Part shown: one piece after another, positions 54,172 to 62,015 of the stretch
Position numbering within the stretch: the first letter of the stretch is position 1
Layout of the letters: each line of letters starts with the position of its first letter
Source of the DNA: Elusimicrobiota bacterium
GTDB lineage: Bacteria; Elusimicrobiota; Elusimicrobia; UBA1565; UBA9628
Length of the DNA: 64,000 nucleotides
Assembly (NCBI GenBank): GCA_016212795.1
Contig: JACRDT010000010.1
Location: 1 to 64,000, forward strand
Direction of reading: 5' to 3'
Made by a program: the position numbers and the translations under genes
Notes under the pieces: model-generated
Databases searched by the model: none
The model's input: only the letters and a program-made list of their open reading frames with translations
Told to the model about the DNA's origin: nothing

Positions 54172-54258
54172 CGGAAGGGGAGGGATTCGAACCCTCGAGG
54201 GACTTGCATCCCTGACAGTTTTCGAGACTGTTCGTTTCAACCGCTCACGCACCCTTCC
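54172..54258 (-). tRNA. tRNA-Ser (CGA)
   Basis: On the minus strand: acceptor GGAAGGG / CCCTTCC with G discriminator, anticodon stem-loop ACAGT-CTCGAAA-ACTGT giving anticodon CGA, long variable arm (CAGGGATGCAAGTCCCTC) diagnostic of serine tRNAs, T arm GAGGGTTCGAATCCCTC. 87 nt, CCA not encoded. Confidence 0.95.
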
Positions 54259-54438
54259 AACATCTTTAACAAGGCCTGTCCCTGCGCCGGCAGGGGCACC
54301 CTTCCAGACTAAGGCCCGGCGGCGAATCCCGCTGGAAAGCACGTCATTTTAGCATACCGCCCAGGATGGGGCCAGGGGCAGGAGGGCGGCGGGAGGGCGT
54401 GACCGTCGGGAATCGACCCGCCGCGCGGCGGCGGACGG

Positions 54439-54549
54439 TCAGGCGGCGGTGCGCCAGGGGCGGGCGTCGTCCGTCTTGCCGCCTGCCGGCAGGTCGAGGA
54501 GGCGGCGCACCTCGTCTTTGAGCGCGTGGGGATCGAAAGGCTTGTCAGA
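54439..54549 (-). pseudogene. Remnant of a response-regulator receiver domain C-terminus
   Basis: Directly after the RCC1 gene stop, a different minus-strand frame encodes 'SDKPFDPHALKDEVRRLLDL' followed by a short tail and a stop at 54439. This is the classical end of a CheY-like receiver domain (conserved Lys-Pro-Phe, then helix 5). No upstream part of such a gene exists; the frame runs into RCC1 coding sequence. It looks like the leftover 3' end of a displaced gene. The rest of 54259-54438 holds only an imperfect GACCGTC/GACGGTC inverted repeat. Confidence 0.6.
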
Positions 54550-55750
54550 GCCCCGTGACGTCCACGGGGCCGGGAGGGCCCTCGGCGGCCCCGTCGCCGA
54601 GGCGGCCGTTGGCCCGTTCCCCCCAGCACTTGACCCGGCCGGTCTTCATCAGGGCGCAGGTGTGGAACCCTCCGGCCGAGACCGCGGCCACGCCGCTCTC
54701 GAGCCCGGGGATGGCGACGATGCCCGCGGAATTCATCACCTGCTCCGTCGCCAGCTGGCCGGACTCCCCCATCCCCCAGCACTTGACGCCGCCCTTGAGG
54801 ATGGCGCAGCTGTGCGCCCCGCCGGCCGAGACGGCGCTCACTCCCTTGGCGAGGCCGGGGACGTCCACGGGCACGAACGAGCGCCTTTCGTGCGACCCGT
54901 TGCTGACCTGGCCCTTCCGGTTCTCTCCCCAGCACTTGACGCCGCCGAGCGCCGTGAGGGCGCAGGTGTGGTTCGCCCCGGTGGTGATGGCGGTGAGGCC
55001 GTCGGCCAGGCCTGCCACGCCGGCGGCGCCGGGCGGGGGGTTCAGCTCGGCGGTGCCGAGCTGGCCCGAGCGGTTGTCGCCCCAGCACGCGGCGCCCCTG
55101 TCGACCGTGACGGCGCAGGAGTGGCCCCGGCCCGCGGCGATGGCGATGGCGCCCCCCTCGAGTTTTGCGACCTCGACGGGGCGGGGGGAGTCCTTCGAGG
55201 TCCCGTCGCCCAGTTGGCGCTTGTCGTTGCGGCCCCAACACAGGGCCTTGCCGTTGCCCAGGAGGGCGCAGGTGTGGCTCTCTCCGGCCGCGACCGCCAC
55301 CACCCCCTTGGCGAGCCCGGCGGCGTTCACCGGGGAAGTGGAGCTCCGCGTGGTGCCGTCGCCGAGCTGGCCGAAGTCGTTGGAGCCGAGGCACGTGAGC
55401 CCGCCGGAGGTCGAGAGGGCGCAGGCATGGCCGCCGCCGACCGCGACCATGGCGATGCCGCTCGCCCATCCCTCGACGTCCGCCGGGGTCAAGACGTCCC
55501 GGGGAGGGGTTCCGCCGGCGTAGGGCTTCCCCCAGCACAAGACCTTGCCGCTCCTCAGGACGGCGCAGGAGCTCTCGGCGCCGGCGGCGAGCCAGCCCGC
55601 CTGCCCGGTGGCCGCGGGCGCCGGCTCTTCCGCGACGTCCGCGGACGCCGGCCCCAGCCCAAGGCGTGCCCCCGCCGGCTCCTGCCCGAGGGACGCGGTG
55701 GCGGCGAGGGTCGGCAGGGTCAGGATCAAGAGACTTGTCAATGGCTTCAT
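54545..55750 (-). CDS. Exported RCC1-repeat (beta-propeller) protein
   Basis: The ATG at 55750 has AGGAGG 5 nt upstream and opens a signal peptide ('LTSLLILTLPTLAATAS'). The 401-aa product holds seven RCC1-type repeats, each with 'G..H.CAL...G...CWG...GQLGDG' (for example 'AGESHTCALLGNGKALCWG' and 'AGGAHSCAILKGGVKCWG'). Each blade has a Cys pair spaced 10-11 residues apart, suited to a disulfide in an oxidising compartment. Repeats of this bacterial class form a seven-bladed propeller for protein binding; partner unknown. Confidence 0.88.
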   Translation of the reverse strand: MKPLTSLLILTLPTLAATASLGQEPAGARLGLGPASADVAEEPAPAATGQAGWLAAGAESSCAVLRSGKVLCWGKPYAGGTPPRDVLTPADVEGWASGIAMVAVGGGHACALSTSGGLTCLGSNDFGQLGDGTTRSSTSPVNAAGLAKGVVAVAAGESHTCALLGNGKALCWGRNDKRQLGDGTSKDSPRPVEVAKLEGGAIAIAAGRGHSCAVTVDRGAACWGDNRSGQLGTAELNPPPGAAGVAGLADGLTAITTGANHTCALTALGGVKCWGENRKGQVSNGSHERRSFVPVDVPGLAKGVSAVSAGGAHSCAILKGGVKCWGMGESGQLATEQVMNSAGIVAIPGLESGVAAVSAGGFHTCALMKTGRVKCWGERANGRLGDGAAEGPPGPVDVTGL

Positions 55751-55869
55751 CGCGCCTCCTGGCGTATGCGAGGCATGATACAAAATGGGCGCCCCGTCGG
55801 TCCCGGCCGGCGGGCGGGCGCGGGTGCCCTTTAGGCCTAGGGCGAGGTAGGTCTTTCGGCCCGGTTCTG

Positions 55870-55878
55870 TGCTATAAT
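55870..55878 (+). promoter_or_regulatory. Extended -10 (TGcTATAAT) for the clostripain-like gene
   Basis: TGcTATAAT at 55870-55878, the same nonamer as at 8343-8351; leader of about 80 nt to the ATG at 55968. Confidence 0.6.
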
Positions 55879-55967
55879 GGGCTGGGTTGGAAACAGGCCA
55901 TGCCGGCTCTCACCGAGGCCGCTCCGTCATCGCCGAGCGCCACGGCATGGAACCAGGGAGGTCGCCT

Positions 55968-57311
55968 ATGCCGAGGAGATGGCTTGCCGTTCTGGTCGCC
56001 TGCGTGTCCCTGCTCGGGACGCGGGGGGCGCGCGCCGAGGGGGTCGATTTCGACCAGGGAGTGGACATCAAGTCCGTCATCGAGACCGTGAAGGCCAGGG
56101 CCGCCGAGGAGATCGCGGCCCAGAAGGACAGGACGGCGAGCTGGACCATCATGGTCTACGTCAACGCCAAGAACAACCTCGAGCAGTACGGGCTCAAGGA
56201 TGTCAACGAGATGGAGGCGGTCGGCTCCACCGCCAAGGTCAAGATCGCCGTCGAGCTGGGCCGGATCGGCGGCTACGACAGCTCCGACGGCGACTGGAAA
56301 GGCCAGCGCCGCTACATCGTCCAGAAGGACAACGACGCCTCCAAGATCACGAGCCCCGTGCTGCAGGACATCCCGAAGGCCGACATGGGCGACTGGAAGC
56401 ACCTGGTGGACTTCGTGAAGTGGGCCCGGGAGAAGGCTCCCGCCGACCGTTATATGCTCGTCGTGTGGAACCACGGCAGCGGCTGGGATAAGAGGAAGCG
56501 CGGCCGCGACATCGTGATCAACGGCATCTCCTACGACGACGAGACCGGCAACAACATCACGACCCAGCAGCTCGGGAAGGTCTTCGCCGAGACCGGGAGG
56601 ATCGACGTCTACGCCTCCGACGCCTGCCTCATGCAGATGGCCGAGGTGGGCTACCAGATCAAGGACTACACCGACTACATCGTCGGCTCCGAGGAGACCG
56701 AGCCGGGCGACGGCTACACCTACGACACGTTCCTCGGGCCGGTCGTCGCCAAGCCGGCCATGACGTCCAAAGAGGTGGCCAAGGCGGCGGTGGACTCCTA
56801 TACGGCTCATTACGCCCAGCTGCGCCAGGACGCGACGCAGTCGGCCGTCCAATCGGCCTCCCTGGCCCGGCTGCTGGCCATGGCCAGCGACTGGACGAAG
56901 CTCGTCATGGCCGCCGACGAGACCGCGGTCATTCGGTCCGCGCGCAGCGCGGCCCAGAAGTTCGACGCCTCCGACAACAAGGACCTGGTCCACTTCGTCA
57001 GGCTCGTGGGCGCCGGGACGAAGGACGCCGGGGTCAAGTCCAAGGGAGCGGAGCTGGAGAAGTTCCTCGGGGGAGAGGTGGTCTCCTCCAACGCGACCTA
57101 CGGCGCCGGCTACAAGAACGCCCTGGGCCTGGCCGTCTACCTGCCCGGCTACAGCTACAATGCCGCTTACGACCAACTGGCCTGGGCCAAGGACGGCAAC
57201 TGGGCCAAGTTCGCGCGGTGGGTCAGCGACATCAAGGACGACGGGAACGGCGGCGACGGCGGGGGAGGGGGCGACGACGGCGGCTGGGACGACAAGCCGG
57301 CCGGCAGATAG
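55968..57311 (+). CDS. Secreted clostripain-family (C11) cysteine peptidase
   Basis: The ATG at 55968 has GGGAGG 7 nt upstream; an ATG at 55887 would hide the signal peptide ('WLAVLVACVSLLGTRGARA'). The 447-aa product contains 'SWTIMVYVNAKNNLEQYGLK', catalytic His in 'VVWNHGSGWDKR' and catalytic Cys in 'YASDACLMQMAEVGYQI', the C11 clostripain arrangement. The C-terminal tail is Gly/Asp-rich ('GNGGDGGGGGDDGGW'), possibly Ca-binding or surface-linked. These proteases cleave after Arg or Lys. A perfect terminator follows. Confidence 0.9.
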   Translation: MPRRWLAVLVACVSLLGTRGARAEGVDFDQGVDIKSVIETVKARAAEEIAAQKDRTASWTIMVYVNAKNNLEQYGLKDVNEMEAVGSTAKVKIAVELGRIGGYDSSDGDWKGQRRYIVQKDNDASKITSPVLQDIPKADMGDWKHLVDFVKWAREKAPADRYMLVVWNHGSGWDKRKRGRDIVINGISYDDETGNNITTQQLGKVFAETGRIDVYASDACLMQMAEVGYQIKDYTDYIVGSEETEPGDGYTYDTFLGPVVAKPAMTSKEVAKAAVDSYTAHYAQLRQDATQSAVQSASLARLLAMASDWTKLVMAADETAVIRSARSAAQKFDASDNKDLVHFVRLVGAGTKDAGVKSKGAELEKFLGGEVVSSNATYGAGYKNALGLAVYLPGYSYNAAYDQLAWAKDGNWAKFARWVSDIKDDGNGGDGGGGGDDGGWDDKPAGR

Positions 57312-57325
57312 ATCACGCCGAACCA

Positions 57326-57363
57326 GGAAGCCCCCGGCCAGCCGGCCGGGGGCTTCCGTCTTT
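57326..57363 (+). terminator. Rho-independent terminator after the clostripain-like gene
   Basis: GGAAGCCCCCGGCC (57326-57339) pairs perfectly with GGCCGGGGGCTTCC (57344-57357) around a 4-nt loop, then GTCTTT. Confidence 0.85.
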
Positions 57364-57389
57364 CCGGAGCGGGCCGGGCCCGGCGCGCG

Positions 57390-57572
57390 TCAGGCCGGCG
57401 GGGAGGGCCGCCGGTGCCTGGCGGCGCGGGCGAGGGCGGCCGCGGCCTTCTTCGTGGGCCGTTTGCCGTTGCCGCCGGCGGGGGCGGGCTTGGCCTTCTT
57501 CTGCGTGGACAGGTAGTAGCCGACCGCCGCGGCGACGAGCGCGGCCCCGATCAGATAGCGTCTCATGGTCAT
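57390..57572 (-). CDS. Small single-pass membrane protein
   Basis: A 60-aa product with one transmembrane helix near the N-terminus ('YLIGAALVAAAVGYYLST') followed by a Lys/Ala/Pro-rich basic tail. AGAGAGG lies 9 nt upstream of the ATG at 57572. The tail resembles DNA- or anionic-polymer-binding linkers but nothing specific can be claimed. No partner gene overlaps it. Confidence 0.5.
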   Translation of the reverse strand: MTMRRYLIGAALVAAAVGYYLSTQKKAKPAPAGGNGKRPTKKAAAALARAARHRRPSPPA

Positions 57573-57637
57573 GGTGGATGCCTCTCTAGGGGCCTGAGTC
57601 TATCACATCGGCCGGGGTTCTAACGAGGCCCTCATGG

Positions 57638-58498
57638 CTAGGAACGGGTGGGGGTCTTGGCGCCGTTGCCAGGAGCGTGGCCGTCCTCATACCCGCGCTT
57701 CCTGACGAGCTCCTCGATCTTGCCGAACGCGCCGCCGGTCTCCCAGACCTCGAAGAGGTGGGTGACGTAGGCCAGGGCCATGGCGTGGAGGGCCGAGGGC
57801 TCGTTCTTCTGGGCGTTGAGGGCCTTCGTGCAGAGGAAGGCCAGGCGCTCGCCGTGCGGGTCGAGGAGCTTGAGCCAGGAGTACTCGACGTGGAACGCGG
57901 CGATCTCGCCCAGCACGACGGCCGCGGGCGAGAGCTGTCCCTTCTGGTGCTGGTCGGCGTGCCCGGACTCGTGGATCAGGGTGGTGAAGGCGAAAGCGTC
58001 GCCGATGACGGTGGCGACCTGGGCGATCCACTCGTTGACCTTGACGCGCCCCCAGGCGGTCGTCCTGGGGTCGTAGCGATAGGAGCCCATCTGGTTGCCG
58101 GGAAGGGAGCTGTCGTAGGCGATGCGGTCGCGGCCGTGCAGGACCGTGGCGCTGGCGTAGGCGTCCTTGAGGTCCGGCTCCGGGACCTCCTCGGCGAAGG
58201 TCTTGAACCGGGCGCCGGCGCTCCGCATGAGCCTGTCGATGGAGGCCGCGTCCTTCTCGGTGACGCGCTCCATGTCCCAGCCCCGGAGCTTGACGTGGAC
58301 GGCGACCTGGGCGTCCGGGATCCGCTCGAAGAGCCTCCTGGCGAATTCGTGGACGCGTTCGTCGCCGGAGCGGGTGTTGGCCACCAGGTTGCGCAGCTCG
58401 GCGACCTTCACGGAGAGGTCGGCGGCGGTCGGCGAATCGTCGAGGTCGTAGGCCAGGAGCGGCCCGGCGATCAGCGCCCACAGCAGCGGGACCATCAT
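57638..58498 (-). CDS. Exported HExxH zinc metalloprotease candidate
   Basis: The 286-aa product has a short signal peptide ('MMVPLLWALIAGPLLA'). Residues ~165-215 carry 'FTTLIHESGHADQHQ' (HExxH zinc motif) and, 25 residues later, 'GEIAAFHVEYSWLKLL', where the Glu could be the third ligand as in gluzincins. N-terminal ~100 residues are helical. Substrate unknown. The ATG follows a TATAAT box by 6 nt (leaderless). No relative is recognised with certainty. Confidence 0.65.
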   Translation of the reverse strand: MMVPLLWALIAGPLLAYDLDDSPTAADLSVKVAELRNLVANTRSGDERVHEFARRLFERIPDAQVAVHVKLRGWDMERVTEKDAASIDRLMRSAGARFKTFAEEVPEPDLKDAYASATVLHGRDRIAYDSSLPGNQMGSYRYDPRTTAWGRVKVNEWIAQVATVIGDAFAFTTLIHESGHADQHQKGQLSPAAVVLGEIAAFHVEYSWLKLLDPHGERLAFLCTKALNAQKNEPSALHAMALAYVTHLFEVWETGGAFGKIEELVRKRGYEDGHAPGNGAKTPTRS

Positions 58499-58504
58499 AC
58501 GGAT

Positions 58505-58510
58505 ATTATA
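58505..58510 (-). promoter_or_regulatory. -10 box (TATAAT) 6 nt before the metalloprotease ATG
   Basis: Consensus TATAAT on the minus strand; start codon at 58498, no Shine-Dalgarno. Confidence 0.55.
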
Positions 58511-58569
58511 GACGGCCGGCGCCCATCCTCCATGCTACCAAGGGCCCAGGCGCCGCTGGGTCTTAGGAC

Positions 58570-58944
58570 CTATTCCTGGGAGGGCGTGGCGCCGATGGCG
58601 ACGATGCTGCAGGCGAGGATGGGCTCGAGGCCCAGGGCCTGCGCCTTGGCGATGAGCTCCGGGCTCTCGGCCCCCGGGTTGATGAAGAGCTCCTGGGTCC
58701 CCTTGGCCGCGATGTCCTCGAGCGCCAGGAGCCCCAGGCGCGGCGGGAGGTAGACCGTGACGCGGTCGAGGGGCACCGGGATGTCCAGGACGCTGCGGTA
58801 GGCCTTGAATCCCTCGATCTCGGTCTCGGCGGGGTGGACGGGGTAGACCTCGTAGCCTTTCTCGGCGTGCGCGCGGACGCTCTTGTTGCCGTATTTCGAG
58901 CGGTCCCGGGAGGCTCCGATGACGGCGACGGTGGGCTTGTTCAT
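58570..58944 (-). CDS. CoA-binding domain protein (YccU-like)
   Basis: The 124-aa product is a single Rossmann-type CoA_binding domain: 'VAVIGASRDRSKYGNKSVRA' (glycine-rich turn), 'GYEVYPVHPAETEIEGFKAY' and 'ELFINPGAESPELIAKAQAL'. Members bind CoA or pantothenate derivatives; the physiological role is unclear. A TATAAA box ends 5 nt before the ATG, with AAGG overlapping the gap, so both leaderless and short-leader translation are possible. Divergent from ftcD. Confidence 0.85.
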   Translation of the reverse strand: MNKPTVAVIGASRDRSKYGNKSVRAHAEKGYEVYPVHPAETEIEGFKAYRSVLDIPVPLDRVTVYLPPRLGLLALEDIAAKGTQELFINPGAESPELIAKAQALGLEPILACSIVAIGATPSQE

Positions 58945-59045
58945 GGGCCTTTATACCGCATGGGGAGGGGACGGGTCAAGCGGCTCCCAATTTATCTATC
59001 ATATCCCCTATCGGGGATACCCGCCCCGCCGGTCAGGAGGAAGTC

Positions 59046-60788
59046 ATGAGACTCGTGGAATGCGTCCCCAATTTCAGCGAAGGCCGCGACCGCAAGGTCA
59101 TCGACGCCATCGCCGACGCGGCGCGCTCGGTGCCGGGCGTGCAGGTGCTCGACGTCGACCCGGGCCAGGCCACCAACCGCACGGTCTACACCTTCGCCGG
59201 GGCCCCCGAGGACGTGCTGGAGGCCGCGTTCCAGGCCATCAAGAGGGGCGTGGAGCTCATCGACATGCGGCGGCACAAGGGCGCGCACGCCCGGCAGGGG
59301 GCCTGCGACGTCTGTCCCTTCGTGCCCATCGCGGGCGTCGGCATGGCCGAGTGCGTGGAGCTCGCCCGCCGGCTCGGGGAGCGGGTCGGCCGCGAGCTTG
59401 AGGTCCCCGTGTACCTCTACGCCGAGGCCGCCGCCAGGCCGGAGCGCCGCCGCCTGCCGGACATCCGCGCCGGCGAATACGAGGCGCTCGAGGGCAAGCT
59501 CGAGAAGCCCGAGTGGGCCCCCGATTTCGGGCCGGCGCGATTCAACGCCAAGGCGGGAGCGACCGCCGTCGGGGCCCGGGGCTTCCTGATCGCCTACAAC
59601 GTCAACCTCAACACCGCGAGCGTGCCGCAGGCCAAGGACATCGCCTTCGCCATCCGCGAGTCGGGCCGCCTCAAGCGCGACGCGAAGGGCGGGAAGATGA
59701 CGGGCCCGGACGGCCGGGACCTGCGCGAGCCCGGCCTTTTCAAGGGCGTGCAGGCCACCGGGTGGTTCATCCCGGAATACCGCCGCGCCCAGGTGACGAT
59801 CAACATCCTGGACCTGGAGGCGGCCCCGCTGCACCGGGTCTACGACGCCTGCTGCGAGCTGGCCGCGAAGGCGGGCTTGCGAGTGACCGGCAGCGAGATC
59901 GTGGGCATGGTGCCCCTCTCCGTCCTGCTGGCCGCCGGGCGCTACTTCCTCAAGAAGCAGGGCTCGAGCGCGGGCGTGGGCGACCGGGAGGTCGTGGAGA
60001 CCGCCGTCCAGTCCCTGGGCCTGCGGGACGTCGCGCCGTTCGACCCCGCCCAGAAGGTCATCGAGGAGCGCTTCCGCCGGCCGGCCCCTCTGGCGGGCAA
60101 GACCCTCGCGGGCTTCCTCGACGAGCTGGCGTCCCGCTCCCCCGCGCCCGGCGGCGGCTCGGTGGCGGCGCTCTCGGGGGCGCTCTCGGCGGGCCTCTCG
60201 GCCATGGTGGCCGCCCTGACCTACGAGAAGAAGGGCTTCGAGGCGGCGCGCGCCGAGATGGAGTCCATGGCGGCGCGGGCCCACGAGGCGATGGCGGCCC
60301 AGCTCAAGGCCGTGGACGACGACACCGCGGCGTTCACCAAGGTCATGGACGCCTTCGGCCGGCCCTTGGGCGACCCCGAGGAGGCCGCGGCCCGGAGCAA
60401 GGCCATCCAGGACGCGACCAAGGGCGCGACCCTCGAGCCGCTCGGCGTCCTGGAGCGCACGCTCGGGTCGCTGGAGTGCGCCCGGACCGCCGCCGAGAAG
60501 GGCAACCCCAACTCCCTCTCGGACGCGGGCGCGGCCTCCCTCATGGCGCGGGCGGCGGCCTGGGGAGCCTACTACAACGTGCTCATCAACCTCGCCTCCC
60601 TCAAGGACAAGGCGTGGGTCCGCAAGACCCTCGAGAGGGCCGAGGAATGCCTGAGGCAGGCCGCGGCGAAGTCCCGGGCCGTCGACAATCTGGTGCTCAA
60701 GCGCCTCAAGGAGCCGCTGGCCGGCCTCACGGCCGGCCGGAAGCCAGCGCCCGCCGGGAAAAAGAAGCGCGCCCGGAAATCGGCCTAA
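59046..60788 (+). CDS. ftcD: Bifunctional glutamate formimidoyltransferase / formimidoyltetrahydrofolate cyclodeaminase
   Basis: The 580-aa product joins both modules of FtcD. Formiminotransferase N-terminal part (~1-180): 'VECVPNFSEGRDRKVIDAIA', 'RHKGAHARQGACDVCPFVPI' (catalytic His); C-terminal part (~181-330): 'VTINILDLEAAPLHRVYDAC', 'EIVGMVPLSVLLAAGRYFL'. Cyclodeaminase (~355-565): 'RSPAPGGGSVAALSGALSAG' and 'NPNSLSDAGAASLMARAAA'. It feeds formimino groups from histidine degradation into the folate pool. No hut genes are seen nearby. AGGAGG lies 5 nt before the ATG. Its last 4 nt overlap the convergent YchF-like gene. Confidence 0.95.
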   Translation: MRLVECVPNFSEGRDRKVIDAIADAARSVPGVQVLDVDPGQATNRTVYTFAGAPEDVLEAAFQAIKRGVELIDMRRHKGAHARQGACDVCPFVPIAGVGMAECVELARRLGERVGRELEVPVYLYAEAAARPERRRLPDIRAGEYEALEGKLEKPEWAPDFGPARFNAKAGATAVGARGFLIAYNVNLNTASVPQAKDIAFAIRESGRLKRDAKGGKMTGPDGRDLREPGLFKGVQATGWFIPEYRRAQVTINILDLEAAPLHRVYDACCELAAKAGLRVTGSEIVGMVPLSVLLAAGRYFLKKQGSSAGVGDREVVETAVQSLGLRDVAPFDPAQKVIEERFRRPAPLAGKTLAGFLDELASRSPAPGGGSVAALSGALSAGLSAMVAALTYEKKGFEAARAEMESMAARAHEAMAAQLKAVDDDTAAFTKVMDAFGRPLGDPEEAAARSKAIQDATKGATLEPLGVLERTLGSLECARTAAEKGNPNSLSDAGAASLMARAAAWGAYYNVLINLASLKDKAWVRKTLERAEECLRQAAAKSRAVDNLVLKRLKEPLAGLTAGRKPAPAGKKKRARKSA

Positions 60789-61840
60789 TTCGCGGCGCGG
60801 ATGGAGAGGATGTCGCCCTCTTCCACGACGTAGTCCTTGCCCTTGAGCATGGCCTTGCCGGCCTTGGCCACCGCGTCCTCGCTGCCCAGGGAGACCAGGT
60901 CCGCGTACTTGGTGACCTCGGCGCGGATGAACCCCTTTTCGAGGTCCGTGTGGATGACCCGGGCCGCCTGCGGCGCGGTCGCGCCCTTGCGGACCGTCCA
61001 GGCGCGGACCTCGTCGGCGCCCACCGTGAAGAAGGACATCAGGCCCATCGCGTCGTAGAGCACGCGGGTCAGGCGCGCCGTCGCCGGCTCGGCGATGCCC
61101 ATGCCGTCGAGGAACTCCTTGCGCTCCGCCGAGTCGGTGAGGGAGGCGATCTCGGCCTCGAGCTTGAGGTCGCAGCACACCGTCGCGACGCGGCCGCCGT
61201 AGGAGCGCTCGAGGGCCTCGGCGACGGCCGCGGCGTCCTGCCCGTGCTCGACGTTGACGATCGCGACGACCGGCTTGTCCGACAGGAACTGGTAGGACGA
61301 CAGCAGGCGGCGCTCCGCGTCGCTCAAGGCCGCGCTCGGGATGCCGGCGCCGTCCTCCAGGGCCTTGGCCAGGCGGTCGACCACCTCGAGCTCCTTCTCC
61401 TTTTCCGGGGTCCGGCGCGAGCGGAGCTCGTCGGTGAGCTTCTCCCGGCGCTTCTCGAGGAAGAAGACGTCGGCGAAGGTGAGCTCGGAGAGGAAGAGGT
61501 CGGCGTCCCGCCTGGGGTCCACGCCGCCCAGCGGGTGGAACACGGTCGGGTCCGGGAAGGCCCGCACCACGAAGGCCAGGCCGTCGAGCAGGCGGACGTC
61601 GGCCAGCCACGGCGCCTTGCCCTGGGTCTTCTCTACGTCAGGCAGGAGGCTGAGGTCCATCTGGGCGGGGGTGGTCTTCTCGGGGTCGTACAGGCGGCTG
61701 AGTTCGTTCACCCTGGGGTCCTGGACCTTGAAGACGCCCGGCAGGCCGCCCGCGGGGATGGCGGCGGGCGCCGTGCCCGTCAGCAGCCCGAAGAGGGTCT
61801 TCTTGCCGGCGGCCTGCAGACCTAGCATTCCTAGTCTCAT
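60785..61840 (-). CDS. YchF/Obg-like protein with degenerate GTPase motifs
   Basis: The 351-aa product ends with a clear TGS/DUF933 domain as in YchF ('MGLMSFFTVGADEVRAWTVR', 'DLEKGFIRAEVTKYADLV', 'GKDYVVEEGDILSIR'). The GTPase part is altered: G1 reads 'GLQAAGKKT' (Lys in place of the Ser/Thr after GK), no DIAGLVKGAS-type G3 is present between residues 55 and 75, and the G4 region is 'VAIVNVEHG'. The helical insert ('FLEKRREKLTDELRSRRTPE') is kept. Nucleotide binding may be weakened or changed. Start: GAGGAGATGAC before the ATG. Confidence 0.8.
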   Translation of the reverse strand: MRLGMLGLQAAGKKTLFGLLTGTAPAAIPAGGLPGVFKVQDPRVNELSRLYDPEKTTPAQMDLSLLPDVEKTQGKAPWLADVRLLDGLAFVVRAFPDPTVFHPLGGVDPRRDADLFLSELTFADVFFLEKRREKLTDELRSRRTPEKEKELEVVDRLAKALEDGAGIPSAALSDAERRLLSSYQFLSDKPVVAIVNVEHGQDAAAVAEALERSYGGRVATVCCDLKLEAEIASLTDSAERKEFLDGMGIAEPATARLTRVLYDAMGLMSFFTVGADEVRAWTVRKGATAPQAARVIHTDLEKGFIRAEVTKYADLVSLGSEDAVAKAGKAMLKGKDYVVEEGDILSIRAAN

Positions 61841-61862
61841 GTCATCTCCTCAATAAAACAAC

Positions 61863-62012
61863 ATCGGCCCCCCCGCTACTCGCCCCCCCGTGGGGAGGGT
61901 CGAGTGACTACAGCATCGTCCCCACCCGCTACTCGCCCCTCCCGCGGGGAGGGTCGAGTGACTGCGGCATCGGCCCCCCCGCTACTCGCCCCCCCGTGGG
62001 GGGGGCGAGTGA
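61863..62012. repeat. Three tandem copies of a ~55-bp palindromic unit
   Basis: Units begin with 'catcg' at ~61863, ~61914 and ~61969 and each contains CCGCTACTCGCCCC.. followed by ..GGGG(A)GGG(T)CGAGTGACT. Within a unit ACTCGCCC(T/C)CCC and its complement form a hairpin around GTG or GCG. The array lies between the YchF-like and PurN-PurH genes (both minus strand; the latter stops at 62016). Sequence relationship to the elements at 25211 and 26466 is limited to the CCTCCC-GNG-GGGAGGG core. Confidence 0.7.
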
Positions 62013-62015
62013 CTT

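Noticed and set aside
54309..55538. Alternative frame through the RCC1 gene
   Set aside because: Arg/Gly/Pro-rich shadow; the RCC1 frame has clear repeats and a signal peptide.
61863..62012. CRISPR-like array
   Set aside because: The repeated units are contiguous hairpins with no unique spacers and no cas genes are nearby.
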